Shown here: positions 49,723-61,234 of the stretch, piece by piece
How the letters are laid out: each line of letters begins with the position of its first letter
How positions within the stretch are numbered: the first letter of the stretch is position 1
Assembly: GCF_000208865.1 (NCBI RefSeq)
Contig: NC_018387.1
Coordinates: 1,364,001 to 1,428,000, forward strand
Direction: 5' to 3'
Source: Neospora caninum Liverpool
Taxonomy: Eukaryota; Apicomplexa; Conoidasida; Eucoccidiorida; Sarcocystidae
Length of the DNA: 64,000 bases
The notes under the pieces: model-generated
Database searches by the model: none
Told to the model about the DNA's origin: nothing
Seen by the model: the letters and a program-made list of their open reading frames with translations, nothing else
Translations under genes and position numbers: made by a program

Positions 49723-52700
49723 ACGAGTACCGTCAGAACCCTCCGTTTCTCACCCTGTGAAACTAGCTCTGTAACAAAACATGTTTCTCACCGTGAACAA
49801 ATTTTGAATGTGCGTGTAGATGGGAGCAGGATCGTCCATGAATTCGAGGTAAACTTCAAAATTAACGCCCAAATCAAAGGCCGTCAGCCCCCCCTCCTCC
49901 CCTCCTATGTTTGCAACTTCCTAATATTGAAGCTAACTCTTGTGTATTCAGAATAACAGACACCGCTTGCAAGAAGGACCCTCGCAAACGTTTCTCTTCT
50001 TGCCTCATCCGCAGACTGTACATATCAGGTCGTTTCGAGTACACTGTAGAGAAGATATATCCTTGTTCTCCATAGTCCAAGCCTAGGTCCAACCATGCCT
50101 CCAAAAGGGCCAAGCCTCAATATACAAAATAAAATTGCTATTTCAATACAGTCACCGTGAAGACAGCATTCCCGGTACTGCAGGAACGCGGCCCACCCAC
50201 CTCCCTTTTCGCCGATCAAACGGGTTCGGCATAAAGAAGCTGCAGGATTTCACCAGAGATAGTATCCACAGTTCCTTCTCCATCCAGGATATTGAGAGCT
50301 TCTGCTGCGGGTAGCCCGTGCTTTTCGGCTCAGAGTGGGACTCACCGTACCGCAATAAAACAGGCAAGGTGCTTGAGCCACTTTTTCGGCTCCCTCGCCT
50401 TTGCATGAGCCTTACGACACTATGCCAACGCCGCATGCAGTTCTACTGGCGCGCCTGTCGCACGAGCAACAGCGCTTGTTGTGGCACTGTGCTGTGTATC
50501 ACCCGTAGCTGATTCCCCTGCGGTACTCCGATGTTGCGGGAAGTGGGCGCTCATGCCAGGCAATCCAATGTTTATTCTGCCATTCTTAGTGCCGTAGCGC
50601 GTTGCGGATATCGTACTATTATTGTACTTCATATAGGGTCCCCGATCTCGCAGGGGTGAGTCAAATCTAGGGAGCCTGGAAGTTCATCGAACCGACTGAA
50701 GGCAAGAAGAGGCTCGCGGGTCAGACAGTCACCCAGTGGAATTTTTCTCAAGATGGTAAGTCTTCGGCGAGGTGCCCATATCGGCGGTGTTTGCCTCCTG
50801 ACCGCCAGTCTTGGGGTTCTGATGTTCTGCACCGCGCAGATTTCAACCGCACCTCCAACTAAAGACTGCGCGTCAGGTGTGGTTAACATTTCTTTAACGC
50901 CTATTGACCCAGCTGTAACAATTAGTTGCGCAGGCGGCTCAAAGAGGAACCCAGCAAGTACAAATCAGGCCGCCGTGTACAGGGATGGGCGATGTGAGGG
51001 AGATCAGGTTCAAGCCCTATCAAACCTCTTACAATCGGGGACGGCCACCTGGAAAGATAACACGCTAACTGTCACCAAGTTTCCGCCCGAAACCAAAAAG
51101 GTATGTTATGAGTGCAAGAACAACGACAACGTCACGTGCACTGCAGTCATCGAAGTAATGAAAACCCCCGACAGCTGCACGCCAGGAAATGTGCGAAGCG
51201 GCACGGATCTACCTCTCAGAATTGAAGTCGGCAAAACCGTCTTTTTCAGTTGTCCGACTGGACATACGCTGGACCCGTCTGACGCGGGGCAGACTTACAC
51301 AGATAGTTCTTGCACTAAACAGGAGAACGTGGCTAACGAAATTGAGAGAGTTGAGAGGAAGACCGAGCAAGAAACAAATGTTGCCGTCAAGCTCAAAAAG
51401 GCCCCCACAACAGATCGTACTTTCTGCTATAAATGTACCTCGAATAATCTCCCGAGAAGCACCACTGAATGCAAAATCAAGATCCAAGCGACAGCGACCA
51501 CCACTGTAGAGCCAGACGCATCACAGCCGGAGTCTCCGACTGACACTTCGACTCCAACCACGACGTCCACGGCAGCCAAAACTGCCGGAGGACTGTTGGC
51601 ACTTGGACCGTTGATAATGATGTTCCTATCACACTAGGATCAAACGGTCAACAGACCCAAGATGGTGAGAAGCTTCAATGGCTACACAAATGGGCTGAAC
51701 CCGTCCCATTACTGCTAGCAAGCGCACGCCCATGCACATCTCTGCTGTGGAGGGCGACTGTCTTGCCACTGGTATTTTTCTCCTCTGTAGAAACGCATTT
51801 GCATCCTTAGATGCATAGGGGAACAGATTCACATGAACACGCTTATCTATTTTTACATATTCTTTGTGCGTAAAAACACACAATGCATACGGGCCTACGG
51901 ATTGTGCTGAGGCGATACGGCACATTTGTTTCCTGGCATTGCGTTGGCAAACACTGTGTTGCGAAGCTGCCCAGGCCTTCGCGCCAATGATTTGCAGATA
52001 TGCTCAAGGATGGGCCGACGGATGATTCGTTGAAAAAGAAAGGCGTGCCTAATTACCAGGGTTCCGACCCAGCAGTACCCGGGGCTTGCCGAATTGAAAT
52101 GCAACACTTTTAACTGTCTTAAGCAGTCCAGTGGGGTGGTGTTCGAGTCGCATAATCCCCTCGTGGCATTACTCTGGCAAACACCAACGTGTAACTTGCG
52201 CCCTCCTGGACGCCCTGGATCATGCGCTGTCCGCAGAGCGTGAGCCTCGGGAGTTGCCGGCAAGCAGGCACCGTTCGCAGTCCTTGTCGTATGTTGTGTG
52301 GCACTTACTTTTCCTGATTGATATGCACCCCAGTTGTCTGCAACAGCAGTCCTGGCGCAGCATAACATCCTGCCTATGCTTTCTGCATTATTTGATATCT
52401 GCGGTAATCTCCGCGAGGGGAGTGGCATGAAACCAGCATGGCAAGATTCCAGGTGCCACTTGCCTCGTTGCGCTAGACAGAAGGCAAATCGCACCCAGTA
52501 GCTTCCGCGCCTCCAAAGCATTTGCATGATCCCGGTGGTTTGATCACCGGCTTTGTCGTGCTTGTCCAGGCGCTCAGGTGCTACAAAGGAAATTGAGAAA
52601 TCGTTAATGGGGTTTCAGCGAATGTCGACTTGTCGCGGGCCATGCACTTCACCGAACCGAGTCAAACAGTAACCCACAGAACTCTTACGAAATCGCATTT

Positions 52701-53315
52701 CACGGCGCCTCTCTCAGCCACCCTCAGAAAAGACCAGTCGCTGAGGTGTCTTCTCCATTGTGCTTCCCTCGTCTGTATCGCAATGCAGTGCCCACTACAT
52801 GGCATTATTGGATGATAGGGGTTCTAGTTCCACGCAGACGTCCGAGCCGCTTCCCACACCTACAGAACAGTGGTGGCGTGACACACTTCTGGTGGTCGAT
52901 ATGGATCCATGCAAAATGTGTTGGCTGAAACTGCCCGTGACCAAATCCTGGACCGCTCGACTCGCCAGCGTCGACAGTAGCAGATCCTGTAGTTTGTACA
53001 ACGTGTGCCGTGTGCTTTCACAAGCGTTTCGTTTCCTACGGCAGAGACAGTTAGTACAGCAATTAAGCTACAACCACATCGTCATACCCTGCTTTTGTTG
53101 ATGGTTTTCCGTTACATATATGCACACGTGATACAACTCTCAATCAGGAGGAGGCGAGGATCTGGAGTCCCGTCAGGCCATCGAACGTTCAAGATATAGC
53201 ATTGATCGGGCTGGCGTCTTAGTGAAAAGTTTCCGCTTCTTCCCTAACAGCCAGACTGCATCCGCACTCGTTATGCCAGACAAGAGTTTCTGTATTACGG
53301 TCAATAGCACCATGC
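48830..53315. repeat. Segmental duplication, copy 1
   Basis: It aligns in direct orientation with 53746-57918. Shared landmarks are ttgcctaacgaccatttgg, the two 3' exons of the upstream gene, the whole SRS gene, and long 3' non-coding DNA through caatagcaccatgc. It contains about 410 bases (about 49960-50370) that are absent from copy 2. Exons 1-3 of the small gene lie outside it. Confidence 0.9.
50753..51637 (+). CDS. SRS-family GPI-anchored surface antigen, copy 1
   Basis: An intronless gene codes 294 residues. Residues 1 to about 28 form a signal peptide (core GGVCLLTASLGVLMF). Two six-Cys SRS domains follow: Cys 39, 59, 81, 118, 121 and 129, then Cys 142, 167, 187, 225, 228 and 240, with the typical CYEC and CYKC pairs. 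A Thr/Pro/Ser-rich stalk (about 246-276) leads to a hydrophobic tail (GGLLALGPLIMMFLSH) suited to GPI-anchor addition. SRS proteins coat the parasite surface and take part in host-cell attachment and immune recognition. The ATG (50753) is the only sensible start because the signal peptide begins there. It is paralogous to 55278-56159 within a tandem duplication. The subfamily cannot be named from sequence alone. Confidence 0.95.
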   Translation: MVSLRRGAHIGGVCLLTASLGVLMFCTAQISTAPPTKDCASGVVNISLTPIDPAVTISCAGGSKRNPASTNQAAVYRDGRCEGDQVQALSNLLQSGTATWKDNTLTVTKFPPETKKVCYECKNNDNVTCTAVIEVMKTPDSCTPGNVRSGTDLPLRIEVGKTVFFSCPTGHTLDPSDAGQTYTDSSCTKQENVANEIERVERKTEQETNVAVKLKKAPTTDRTFCYKCTSNNLPRSTTECKIKIQATATTTVEPDASQPESPTDTSTPTTTSTAAKTAGGLLALGPLIMMFLSH

Positions 53316-53745
53316 GTACACCGGCGGACAGCCGCGGTCTGTCTAGAGGGCTATGTTACGGAAAGCTAGGTTTGAGGATACACAAACGAAACGCGCAGCT
53401 GGCTGTCAAATTCTTGACTGTGCTCTAGTCCAGACCCAACGAAACTATGTCCCAACCTGGCTCCCCAGACACTCTCTTGTTGTGCCCGAAGGTGTTTCCA
53501 GGCATAACGGGGAGGCCGTGATCCTCAGATATGTCCGCTGGCACTCGTATCGCACTTCATCGCAGACGTGTATATCTGCAACATACGCACTTACAACCCT
53601 AAGGACAGAAGATTTTCGGTACAGTGCTTGAAACAATAACACAACCTATAGGTCTGATGGAGACAGCAGTCGGCTCTATGTAATGTTCTTAGACCAGCAC
53701 TGGCTTTTCGGGCCCCTCCGCGCCAAAATGCCCCTGCATGTTATT
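51638..53745. other. Non-coding 3' flank of SRS copy 1
   Basis: Up to about 53315 this matches the flank of SRS copy 2 (56160-57918). The last 0.4 kb instead matches a decayed fragment near 61.2-61.6 kb. The open frames are short and broken differently in each copy, so no gene is called. Confidence 0.6.
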
Positions 53746-53924
53746 GCCTGCATGGCTTTACCTCGTATGCATGTTTGCATAATGCGCTAAGGAACAACAC
53801 AAGTTAGTGTCAATTGCCTAACGACCATTTGGCATACCAGGTCGGACATGATTCGCGGGGTCTTTTCTCCCCCAGCAAAAGCTTGTCACACTTCATGCAC
53901 ACTAATATGTTTCTGAACTGACAG

Positions 53925-54778
53925 CCTTCTACGAAAAACCCAGATGACTGGGACCCCATCACCATAGTCCAGACGGCCAAAGTGAAGCAAGACGCACGGT
54001 TGCTGGCTCTCACTGGCGATGGTCGCATTTTATGAATCTAGTTTCCCATATCGTGGCGGGCGACAAAGAACTAAAACAGTACGTGAATGCCAGGTCGAAT
54101 AGGGGTCTTCGTTTCTTCAAACATATGCAGAGCTCTCACAGCAAAAACCTAGAGGAGCGGTGTTTCTTCTGAACCACTAGTGGGCACGATGGTGGAAGAG
54201 ATAGCAGCAACGCACGTGACAGCAGCAATGTTTGCGTTTCGGGCGACAACCGACGGCCGCAACTTTAGAGATCCACACCCGGTCTATGGCAACGAGCAAA
54301 GAAAACGCTAGCTTAGATTGATTTTCATGGACACACTCTAGCCTTCCAGGCCTCGAAGTAGCATTTGCATCCGCTGGTGGAAAAGACGTCTTCCTCGCCG
54401 AATCTACAAGCTGATCGTAAGGCGTGTGGCCTGCGTGATTCCCACCGAAGTCGAGTTCTGTGTTGTTTTTTCAGAATAGCGGAAGACGAGAGGAAAAAAG
54501 AGGTACCCACGGGTGAGTATGTGGCCGCAGCGGACCCCCGTGAAGATGGTCCTGGGTGTCTGGTCTCTCACTACCCGTTCGGTAGGAAGGATGAGACAGG
54601 GAGCGAACATAGTCCGTTGAAACACGTTCTGGTTCACGATAAACGAGGACTGTATGTCGGAGAAATGTGTCAGAGACCGTCATTTCTCGCCCTGTGCAAC
54701 TCACTCACTGTGTGGAAACATGCTTCTCATCGTGAAATAATTTTGAATGTGAGCAGAGGGGAACAGGTTCGTCCATGA
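53925..54778 (+). pseudogene. Orphan duplicated 3' exons of the small unknown gene
   Basis: The acceptor at 53924 with a frame to TGA 54035, and the ttgttttttcag acceptor with a frame 54475-54778, copy the two alternative last exons at 49007-49123 and 49554-49722. No copies of the three upstream exons exist here, so this cannot make the same protein. The second frame runs longer than in copy 1 and has many substitutions. It is either a relic or an alternative 3' end reached by very long splicing from 48078. Confidence 0.55.
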
Positions 54779-55277
54779 ATTAGATGTAAACCTCAAATTA
54801 ACGCCCAAATCAAAGCCGCCAGCCCCCCCTGTTCCGCTCTTCTGTGTGCAACTTCCTGATATTGAAGGGAACGGTTGTGTCTTCGATATAATAGTCACCA
54901 TTTCCACTCCTTCGGCTCCTTCGCCGTTGCATGAACCTTACGGCACCATGCCAGCGCCGCATGCAGTTCCTACTGGCGCGCGTGTCGCACGAGCAACAGC
55001 GCTTGTTGTGGCACTGTGCGTGTATCACCCGTAGCTGATTCCCCTGCAGTGCTCCGATGTTGCGGGAAGTGGCTGCGCACATAGCAAGCAAAACAATGTT
55101 TATTCTGCCGTTCTTAGTGCCGTAGCGAATTGCGGATACCGTACCATTCTTCTACTTTATTTAGGGTCCCCGATCTCGCCGGGTTAAATCAAACCTAGGG
55201 AGCTGGGATTTCATCGAACCGACTGAAGACAGGAAGGCCCGCGGGTCAGGCAATCGCTCAGTGGAATTTTTCTCAAC

Positions 55278-56159
55278 ATGGTAATTCTTCGAAGATGTGC
55301 CCATATCGGCGGTGTTTGCCTCCTGACCGCCAGTCTTGGGGTTCTGATGTTCTGCACCGCGCAGATTTCAAACCCAGCTCCAACAACGGAGTGCGCGTCA
55401 GGTGTGGTTAACATTTCTTTGACGCCTGTTTATCCAGCTGTAAAAATTCACTGCACAGGAGAGTCAACGGCGAATCCAACAGAGGAAGATAAAGCCGCCG
55501 TGTACCAGAATGGGCAATGTGCGGGAGCTCAGGCTCAAACCCTATTAAATCTCTTTCAAACGGGGACGGTCACCTGGAAAGATAACACGCTAACTGTCAC
55601 AAAGTTTCCGCCCGTAACCAAAAACTTATGTTATGAGTGCAAGGGAACCAAAACCCAAGCCGTCACGTGCACTGCAGTTATCGAGGTAATGAAAACCCCC
55701 GACACCTGCACACCAGGAACGGTGAGAAGCGGCACGGATCTACCTCTCACGATTGAAGTCGGCAAAACCGTCTTTTTCAGTTGTCCGGATGGACATACGC
55801 TGGACCCGTCTGACGCAAGGCAGGCTTACACAGATAGTTCTTGCACTCACCAGGAGGATGTGGCTGAGGAAATTGAGAGGACGACCGGGCAAGAAACAAA
55901 TTTTGCAGTGAAGCTCAAAAAGGCCCCCACAACAGATCGTACTTTCTGCTATAAATGTACCTCGAATAATCTTTCGAGAAGCACCACTGAATGCAAAATC
56001 AAGATCCAAGCGACAGCGACCACCACTGTAGAGCCAGACGCATCACAGCCAGAATCTCCGACTGACACTTCGACTCCAACCACGACGTCCACGGCAGTCA
56101 AAACTCGCGGAGGACTGTTGGCACTTGGACCGTTGATAATGATGTTCCTATCACACTAG
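55278..56159 (+). CDS. SRS-family GPI-anchored surface antigen, copy 2
   Basis: An intronless gene codes 293 residues with the same plan as copy 1: signal peptide (1 to about 28), SRS domain 1 (Cys 39, 59, 81, 118, 121, 131), SRS domain 2 (Cys 144, 169, 189, 224, 227, 239), Thr/Pro-rich stalk and hydrophobic GPI tail (ending LIMMFLSH). All twelve Cys are kept, so the gene looks functional. The two proteins are nearly identical in signal peptide, stalk and tail and close in domain 2. They differ at about 36 of roughly 100 positions in domain 1, plus a two-residue insertion. Two extra Cys (7 and 13) lie in the signal peptide. It is probably a surface antigen like its neighbour. Confidence 0.95.
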   Translation: MVILRRCAHIGGVCLLTASLGVLMFCTAQISNPAPTTECASGVVNISLTPVYPAVKIHCTGESTANPTEEDKAAVYQNGQCAGAQAQTLLNLFQTGTVTWKDNTLTVTKFPPVTKNLCYECKGTKTQAVTCTAVIEVMKTPDTCTPGTVRSGTDLPLTIEVGKTVFFSCPDGHTLDPSDARQAYTDSSCTHQEDVAEEIERTTGQETNFAVKLKKAPTTDRTFCYKCTSNNLSRSTTECKIKIQATATTTVEPDASQPESPTDTSTPTTTSTAVKTRGGLLALGPLIMMFLSH

Positions 56160-57918
56160 GATCAAACAGTCAACAAACCCAAGATGGTGAGAAGCTTCAA
56201 TGGCTACACAAATGGGCTGAACCCGTCCCATTACCGCTAGCACACGCACGCCCATGCACATCTCTGCTGTTGAGGGAGACTGTCTGCCACTGGCATCTTC
56301 CATTTCTGTCGGAACTCGTTTGTGTCCTTAGAGACATACGAGTACAGATTCACATGAGCACGCGCATATATTTTTATATATTTTCTATATGTAGATACAC
56401 ACAATGCATACGGGCCTACGGATTGTGCTGAGGTGATACGCAACATTAGATTCTGGTGGCGCATTCGCAAACACATATTGCGAAGTTGCCCATGCCTTCG
56501 AGCAAATGATTTGCAGAGGTGCTCACGGATGTGCCACCGGATGATTCGTTGAAAAAGAACAGCGTGCCTAATTACGAGGGTGCCGGCCCAGCAGTACCCG
56601 GGGCAATGCCGACGTCTTCCTGTTCGAGTCACGTACTCCACTCATGGCGTTACTCTGGCAAACAGCAACGTGTAATTTGCGCCTCCTCGAAGCCCTGGAT
56701 CATGCGCTGTACGCAGACCGTGAGCCTTGGGAATTTACCGGCACGCAGGAACTGTACGCAGTCGATGTCGTATTTTGTGTGGCACTTATTTTTTCGGATA
56801 AATAAGCAACCGATTTGGCTGCAACAGCAGAGTCCTGGCGCAGCATAGCATCGTGCCTATGCTTTCTGCATTGCATGAGATCTGCGATAATCTCCCCGAG
56901 GGGAGTGGCATTAAACGCGAATGACAAGGTTCCAGGTGCCACTTGCCTCGATGCACCAGACAGAAGGTACATCGCACCCAGTAGCTTCCGCGCCTCCAAA
57001 GCATTTGCATGAGCCCGGTGGTTTGATCACCGGCTTTGTCGTGCTTGTCCAGGCGCTCAGGTGCTACAAAGGAAATTGAGAAATCGTTAATGGGGTTTCA
57101 GCGAATGTCGACTTGTCGCGGGCCATGCACTTCACCGAGCCAAGTCAAACAGTAACCCACAGAACTCTTACGAAATCGCATTTCACGGCGCCTTCTCAGC
57201 CACCCTCAGTAAGACCAGTCGCTGAGGTGTCTTCTCCATTGTGCGTCCCGCGTCTGTATTCGCAACGCCGTGCTCACTACATGGCATTATTGGATGATAG
57301 CGGTTGCAGTTCCATGCAGACATCCGAGCCGCTCCGGACAACTACAGGACAAATTGGTGTCGTAGTGCACTTCTCGTGGTTGATATGGATCCATGCAAAA
57401 TGTGTTGGCTCAAACTGCCCGTGACCAAATCCTGGACCGCTCGACTCCCGAGCGTCGATAGTAGCATATCCTGTAGTTTCTGCAACGGGTCCCTTGTGCT
57501 TTCACAGGCGTTTCGCTTCCTACGGGAGATATAGTTAGTACAAAAAGTAATTTACACTCACATCGTCAGACCCTGATTTTCTTGCTGGTTTTGCTCTACA
57601 TCGGTGCATTCGTGACAGCACCTCAATCTGGAGGAGCCGAGGATCTGGAGTCCCATCGGGTCAGCGAGCGTTCAATTGATACAGCATTGATCTGGCTGGC
57701 GGCCTTGATAGGAATAGCAATCATAATTGCCATAGCTGAGAAGTACGCACGTGTATCAACTTCTAGGCCGGCAGTCATCATGTGATGTGCCCACACTAGG
57801 GAAATTGGGATAGATATTCAACGCATTGCTACAAAGTTTCCGTTTGTCCCCAAAGCGCCTGACTGCACCCGCACTTATGCCAGAAAACAGTTTCCGTTTT
57901 GCTCCCAATAGCACCATG

Positions 57919-58741
57919 CACAAACTGCAGGACACATGCAAGTGGTAGCTGTACCTTGCGTGGGCGCGTGAAAACACGATCAGCATCACCCGTTCTTGAT
58001 GAGTTGCAACTGGTTCCCCCGATATCGCATTGCATCAGGTAAGCTGCTGAGGAAGACCTCAGCATTGTCCCATACCATATTCACCCCTCTATTACGTGAG
58101 CACGTCGCCAGCAGGATTAAGGCGCTCCTCGTTGAACTAGTACAGCACAAGCATACACGGCGACCACACGCCAAAATCTGTCCAAAGGAGGATTATCCTT
58201 GTGGAGGCATACCACCCGGGAGTGAAATTACCGTTGCACATCCAGAGGTGGTTTGCCTTTTGTTGCAACAGTTTTCTTGCCAACCGGAACGAGGCTATCA
58301 CGTGACAGGAGCTCGCCGATTCATGCGCCCCCCCGCAGTCTGAGGACCAGGTGTAGGACTGAGTTCTCCTGCAAAGAATACGCAAGAAGCTCAATGCTGA
58401 TGTGTTCCTTGCTCGAGCTACTATCGGTACAAAATTTCGGTACCTGGCGAATATGTTGCATGATTGCGGCGACAAGACTAGGTCATGAATTCACGTTGTG
58501 AAGATTATTGGTGGCTAGGGGTCCGAATACAGAAGCAGGACAGACACTCTGGAAACATAAGCATGCTGCGGCGGCCACGGTGTGCTCCGGCCAAAGCATT
58601 CTATCTGGCTCACTATCTTTCTTCTGCACTCTCTCACCAGGGTCCGGAGCATTCGAAGTCTCCCAGATCGCTGCGCCGTCTGTCGCAGCTGTCCGTATAG
58701 CAGGGATCGTGCGGGAGCAACGGTGCTGCGAACGCATATTG
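57919..58741. other. Region between the duplication and the PUBL-type gene
   Basis: It may hold the true last exon of the - strand ubiquitin-like gene. One candidate at about 58656-58706 (reading LRQTAQRSGRLRMLRTL) sits between an acceptor ending acggacag and a gtgaga donor in the right phase, but its identity is unproven. Nothing else is callable. Confidence 0.4.
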
Positions 58742-60371
58742 TTACTGTGACCCCGCTGATCGATCAGGTAACGGCGACACAACAGGACGTGTCCGTAGGG
58801 TTGCAGCGCTTACCGAGAGATTGTAATCTTGGACCGTTTTTCCATTCTCCAGCTGTTTGCCGTTGAATACCAGACGCTGTTGGTCCACCGGGATGCCCTC
58901 GCGTTGTTCTACACGTCGTTTTATATCTAATATAGAGTCAGATGCCTGAACGTTGTCAAGCACGACAGTTTTTCCTGCAGGAACCAGAAACAATCGAAAC
59001 AACAGAATGGACCAGGTAGTGATGTCGAGGCAATCGCCATTAATTAAACTCTAGGGTGAGCATTCATCTACAGCTACGGTAACTGTTGTGTTTAAATAGC
59101 GGTCTTAGGAACACCAGCAGAGTCGCCCGCTGGTGACGAAGACCAGAACTATCACTGGTTGGTAGTTCCAGCCTGAATCGACAGAAGGCCTACTATTCTA
59201 CGTCTTGGATATAAGAAGAAAACAGGATCATCGGATCCGTCATTGTGTCTCGTGGCACGGCGGCATCGGGTGGTTTGGGTTCCCTTTGGAGGTTCCATAG
59301 AAACACTCCACAGCAAACCCGACGACGAGCTTTTTAACAACTATGCTGGTTGTCATGGATGTCCTCAAAATCATGAACAGATGCGGCACCAAGCCCTCAT
59401 ACCTAGGCGAACATATTCCGACATTAGAACGGCTATACATGTGTTATACAAAATATCAGGCCTACTCTGGGAGAGAGGAAACCGGGTGCTATGCGAAAAG
59501 ATGGAACCCCAAAAGACCTACTTCAGACATAGCACTCGTACGAAAGAAGAAAGGCATCTGACGGTGGACCAGTCCTCAAACAACCATGGTAGATCTACGA
59601 GGGATGAGCATACAAAATAGGCGGTTGGAGCTTGTCGAAATGATCATATCTGCTTCATGTGCATCAGAACTCACCGCTCATTGTTTTCACTTGCAGGTTG
59701 AAACCTCCGCGGACGCCGAGTAGCCATCGGATGCCAAGTGGTGATGAAGAATTTGAAGACGCAGCGGCAGGGGAAGTAGACGATGACGGTAATGAGGAAA
59801 TAACGGCAGGCGCGGTACTCGAGACATTTGAGTTTTCAACCCTGTCATCGTTGCTAATGCCCAGTTTATCAGCACGGCTGAATGCTTCCTGTTGTTCCCA
59901 CCCCACATTTCCAGAAGCAAAAGCTAAAGGAACGGAAGTGTATGCTTCGCGGAGCCCCGCCGCGGTAAAACATCTCGTGGTGTCACCACGAGGGTAGCAA
60001 GTCGTCCAAGAGGCTGGAACAAAGTCACGCGCTGCCCCCGCTCTAGAGGTAGATGGCATGCCACGCGAATATGCTTGAAACGGAAAAGACCCTCCCACAC
60101 TCAGGAGTACTCCTCCATACAGAAGGCCGGGTGCTGTTGAGATGCCCCGAGAGAAATCACCGTGGCGGTGGACGCCGGTGGCTGGGACAGCTACGGCTCT
60201 CACGCCGGCAAATGGAGCAAATGAAAAAGCTGAAAAAAACAGACTTACACTCCAAGGTTTCGTACCTGGCTGGTTCACGTGATAACAAAAAGGCCTCTGC
60301 AGGACAAGAAACAGCAGAGAGAGACCTAACAACAGACTCTCCACTGACTTGATTTTCTGTAGGGGCACCAT
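58742..60371 (-). CDS. PUBL: Apicoplast ubiquitin-like protein (PUBL type)
   Basis: Exon 1 is 60371-59675 and exon 2 is 58974-58742. They join in phase as NLQVKTMSG|KTVVLDNVQA. The ubiquitin part continues SILDIKRRVEQREGIP, VDQQRLVFNGKQLENGKT and VQDYNL, so Lys equivalents 6, 11, 27 and 48 are kept. Residues 1-25 form a signal peptide (SLLLGLSLLFLVL). About 200 Ser/Ala-rich residues follow, the bipartite leader expected for import into the apicoplast. In Toxoplasma a plastid ubiquitin-like protein of this design is required for apicoplast protein import through the ERAD-derived translocon. The C-end is uncertain: reading through gives 309 residues ending at TGA 58742, but CTCTCG|gtaagc at 58814 is a good donor, and the read-through tail lacks the expected Leu-rich strand and glycine end. 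A third exon below 58742 is likely. The start is ATG 60371; the frame is open above it without another ATG. Confidence 0.85.
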
Positions 60372-60719
60372 TTTAGACGTAACGGCACACGTCTCAAACG
60401 CAAACAAAAGAAAATAGATCACAGGCAACAGAAACCGTAGGAAAGTTGGAGAGGATAATTCGAACACAGAAACAGCACCATTTCTAACGAGACATGGCTC
60501 AACTCACCGAGACAAGATGCGAGAACAGCGCATCGACCGCTGCAGGGGGAGGAGACAAGACATGGTACTATGCCGGGAAAAACCTCCCGTCGACATTCAT
60601 CCAGTGACAATTTCTCCCGAACGGTTTACTTTTGTGTGCAGAATTGCCCGATGAGTTCATTTGCCCCCGGTTTTTTACATGATTTTTCGCGAGTGTTTCC
60701 GAAGAGCGTATCTGCCGCG

Positions 60720-60730
60720 GCATGCATGCA
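60720..60730. promoter_or_regulatory. GCATGC-type motif upstream of the PUBL-type gene
   Basis: The sequence gcatgcatgca, about 350 bases above the proposed start of the - strand gene, contains overlapping copies of the palindrome GCATGC, a motif reported to be enriched in Toxoplasma promoters. Single occurrences are common in this DNA, so function is only suggested. Confidence 0.3.
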
Positions 60731-61234
60731 CGAGACATGAACTGCGCGGTCAGAGTGGCACCGTATTTGCTGCAAATGGTGTGGCTCTGCCTGGCCCTGC
60801 GCTGACGCCTGCATGGACACACCGGTGAATTAGAAAAAAGAGGATCACCGCATCAACTGATAGTAGTTTCCTCTTTGATTACACACCCAGAAACCGAATA
60901 CGGGTAGAACTGCTCTTCAGAACCTTCGGACGAATCATGCCAATCTTCCACGGAACAGCAAACCACTGCGTCCCAGCCAAACCGTACGCAGCATGTGCCT
61001 TTCGCCCCCGTTTGGGGTTTTATTGTTTTGTTTATTGCAAAAGGGACAACAGAGTTTTTTCTGCTTGATATCAAATAGGAAATATGGAGCTGACTCTGTC
61101 TCACTATGTATGCAGGGGTTCGCTGATACAGTTCTGACAAGTCCACCGTTATATTGCTAAGCAATGCATTAAAGGCGCTGCTTGATGGCTGTTGGTGCTG
61201 ATGAGCCGATTGGACGTGCCACTTTCTTGTGGAA

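Larger units (their letters stand above)
53746..57918. repeat. Segmental duplication, copy 2
   Basis: This is a direct repeat of 48830-53315. The two SRS start codons are 4,525 bases apart. It lacks the roughly 410-base segment found upstream of SRS copy 1, and it diverges abruptly from copy 1 on both outer sides. Confidence 0.9.

Noticed and set aside
59240..59620. + strand open frames inside the PUBL-type intron
   Set aside because: They have no acceptor/donor pairs or recognisable protein and lie in an intron supported by phase and homology.
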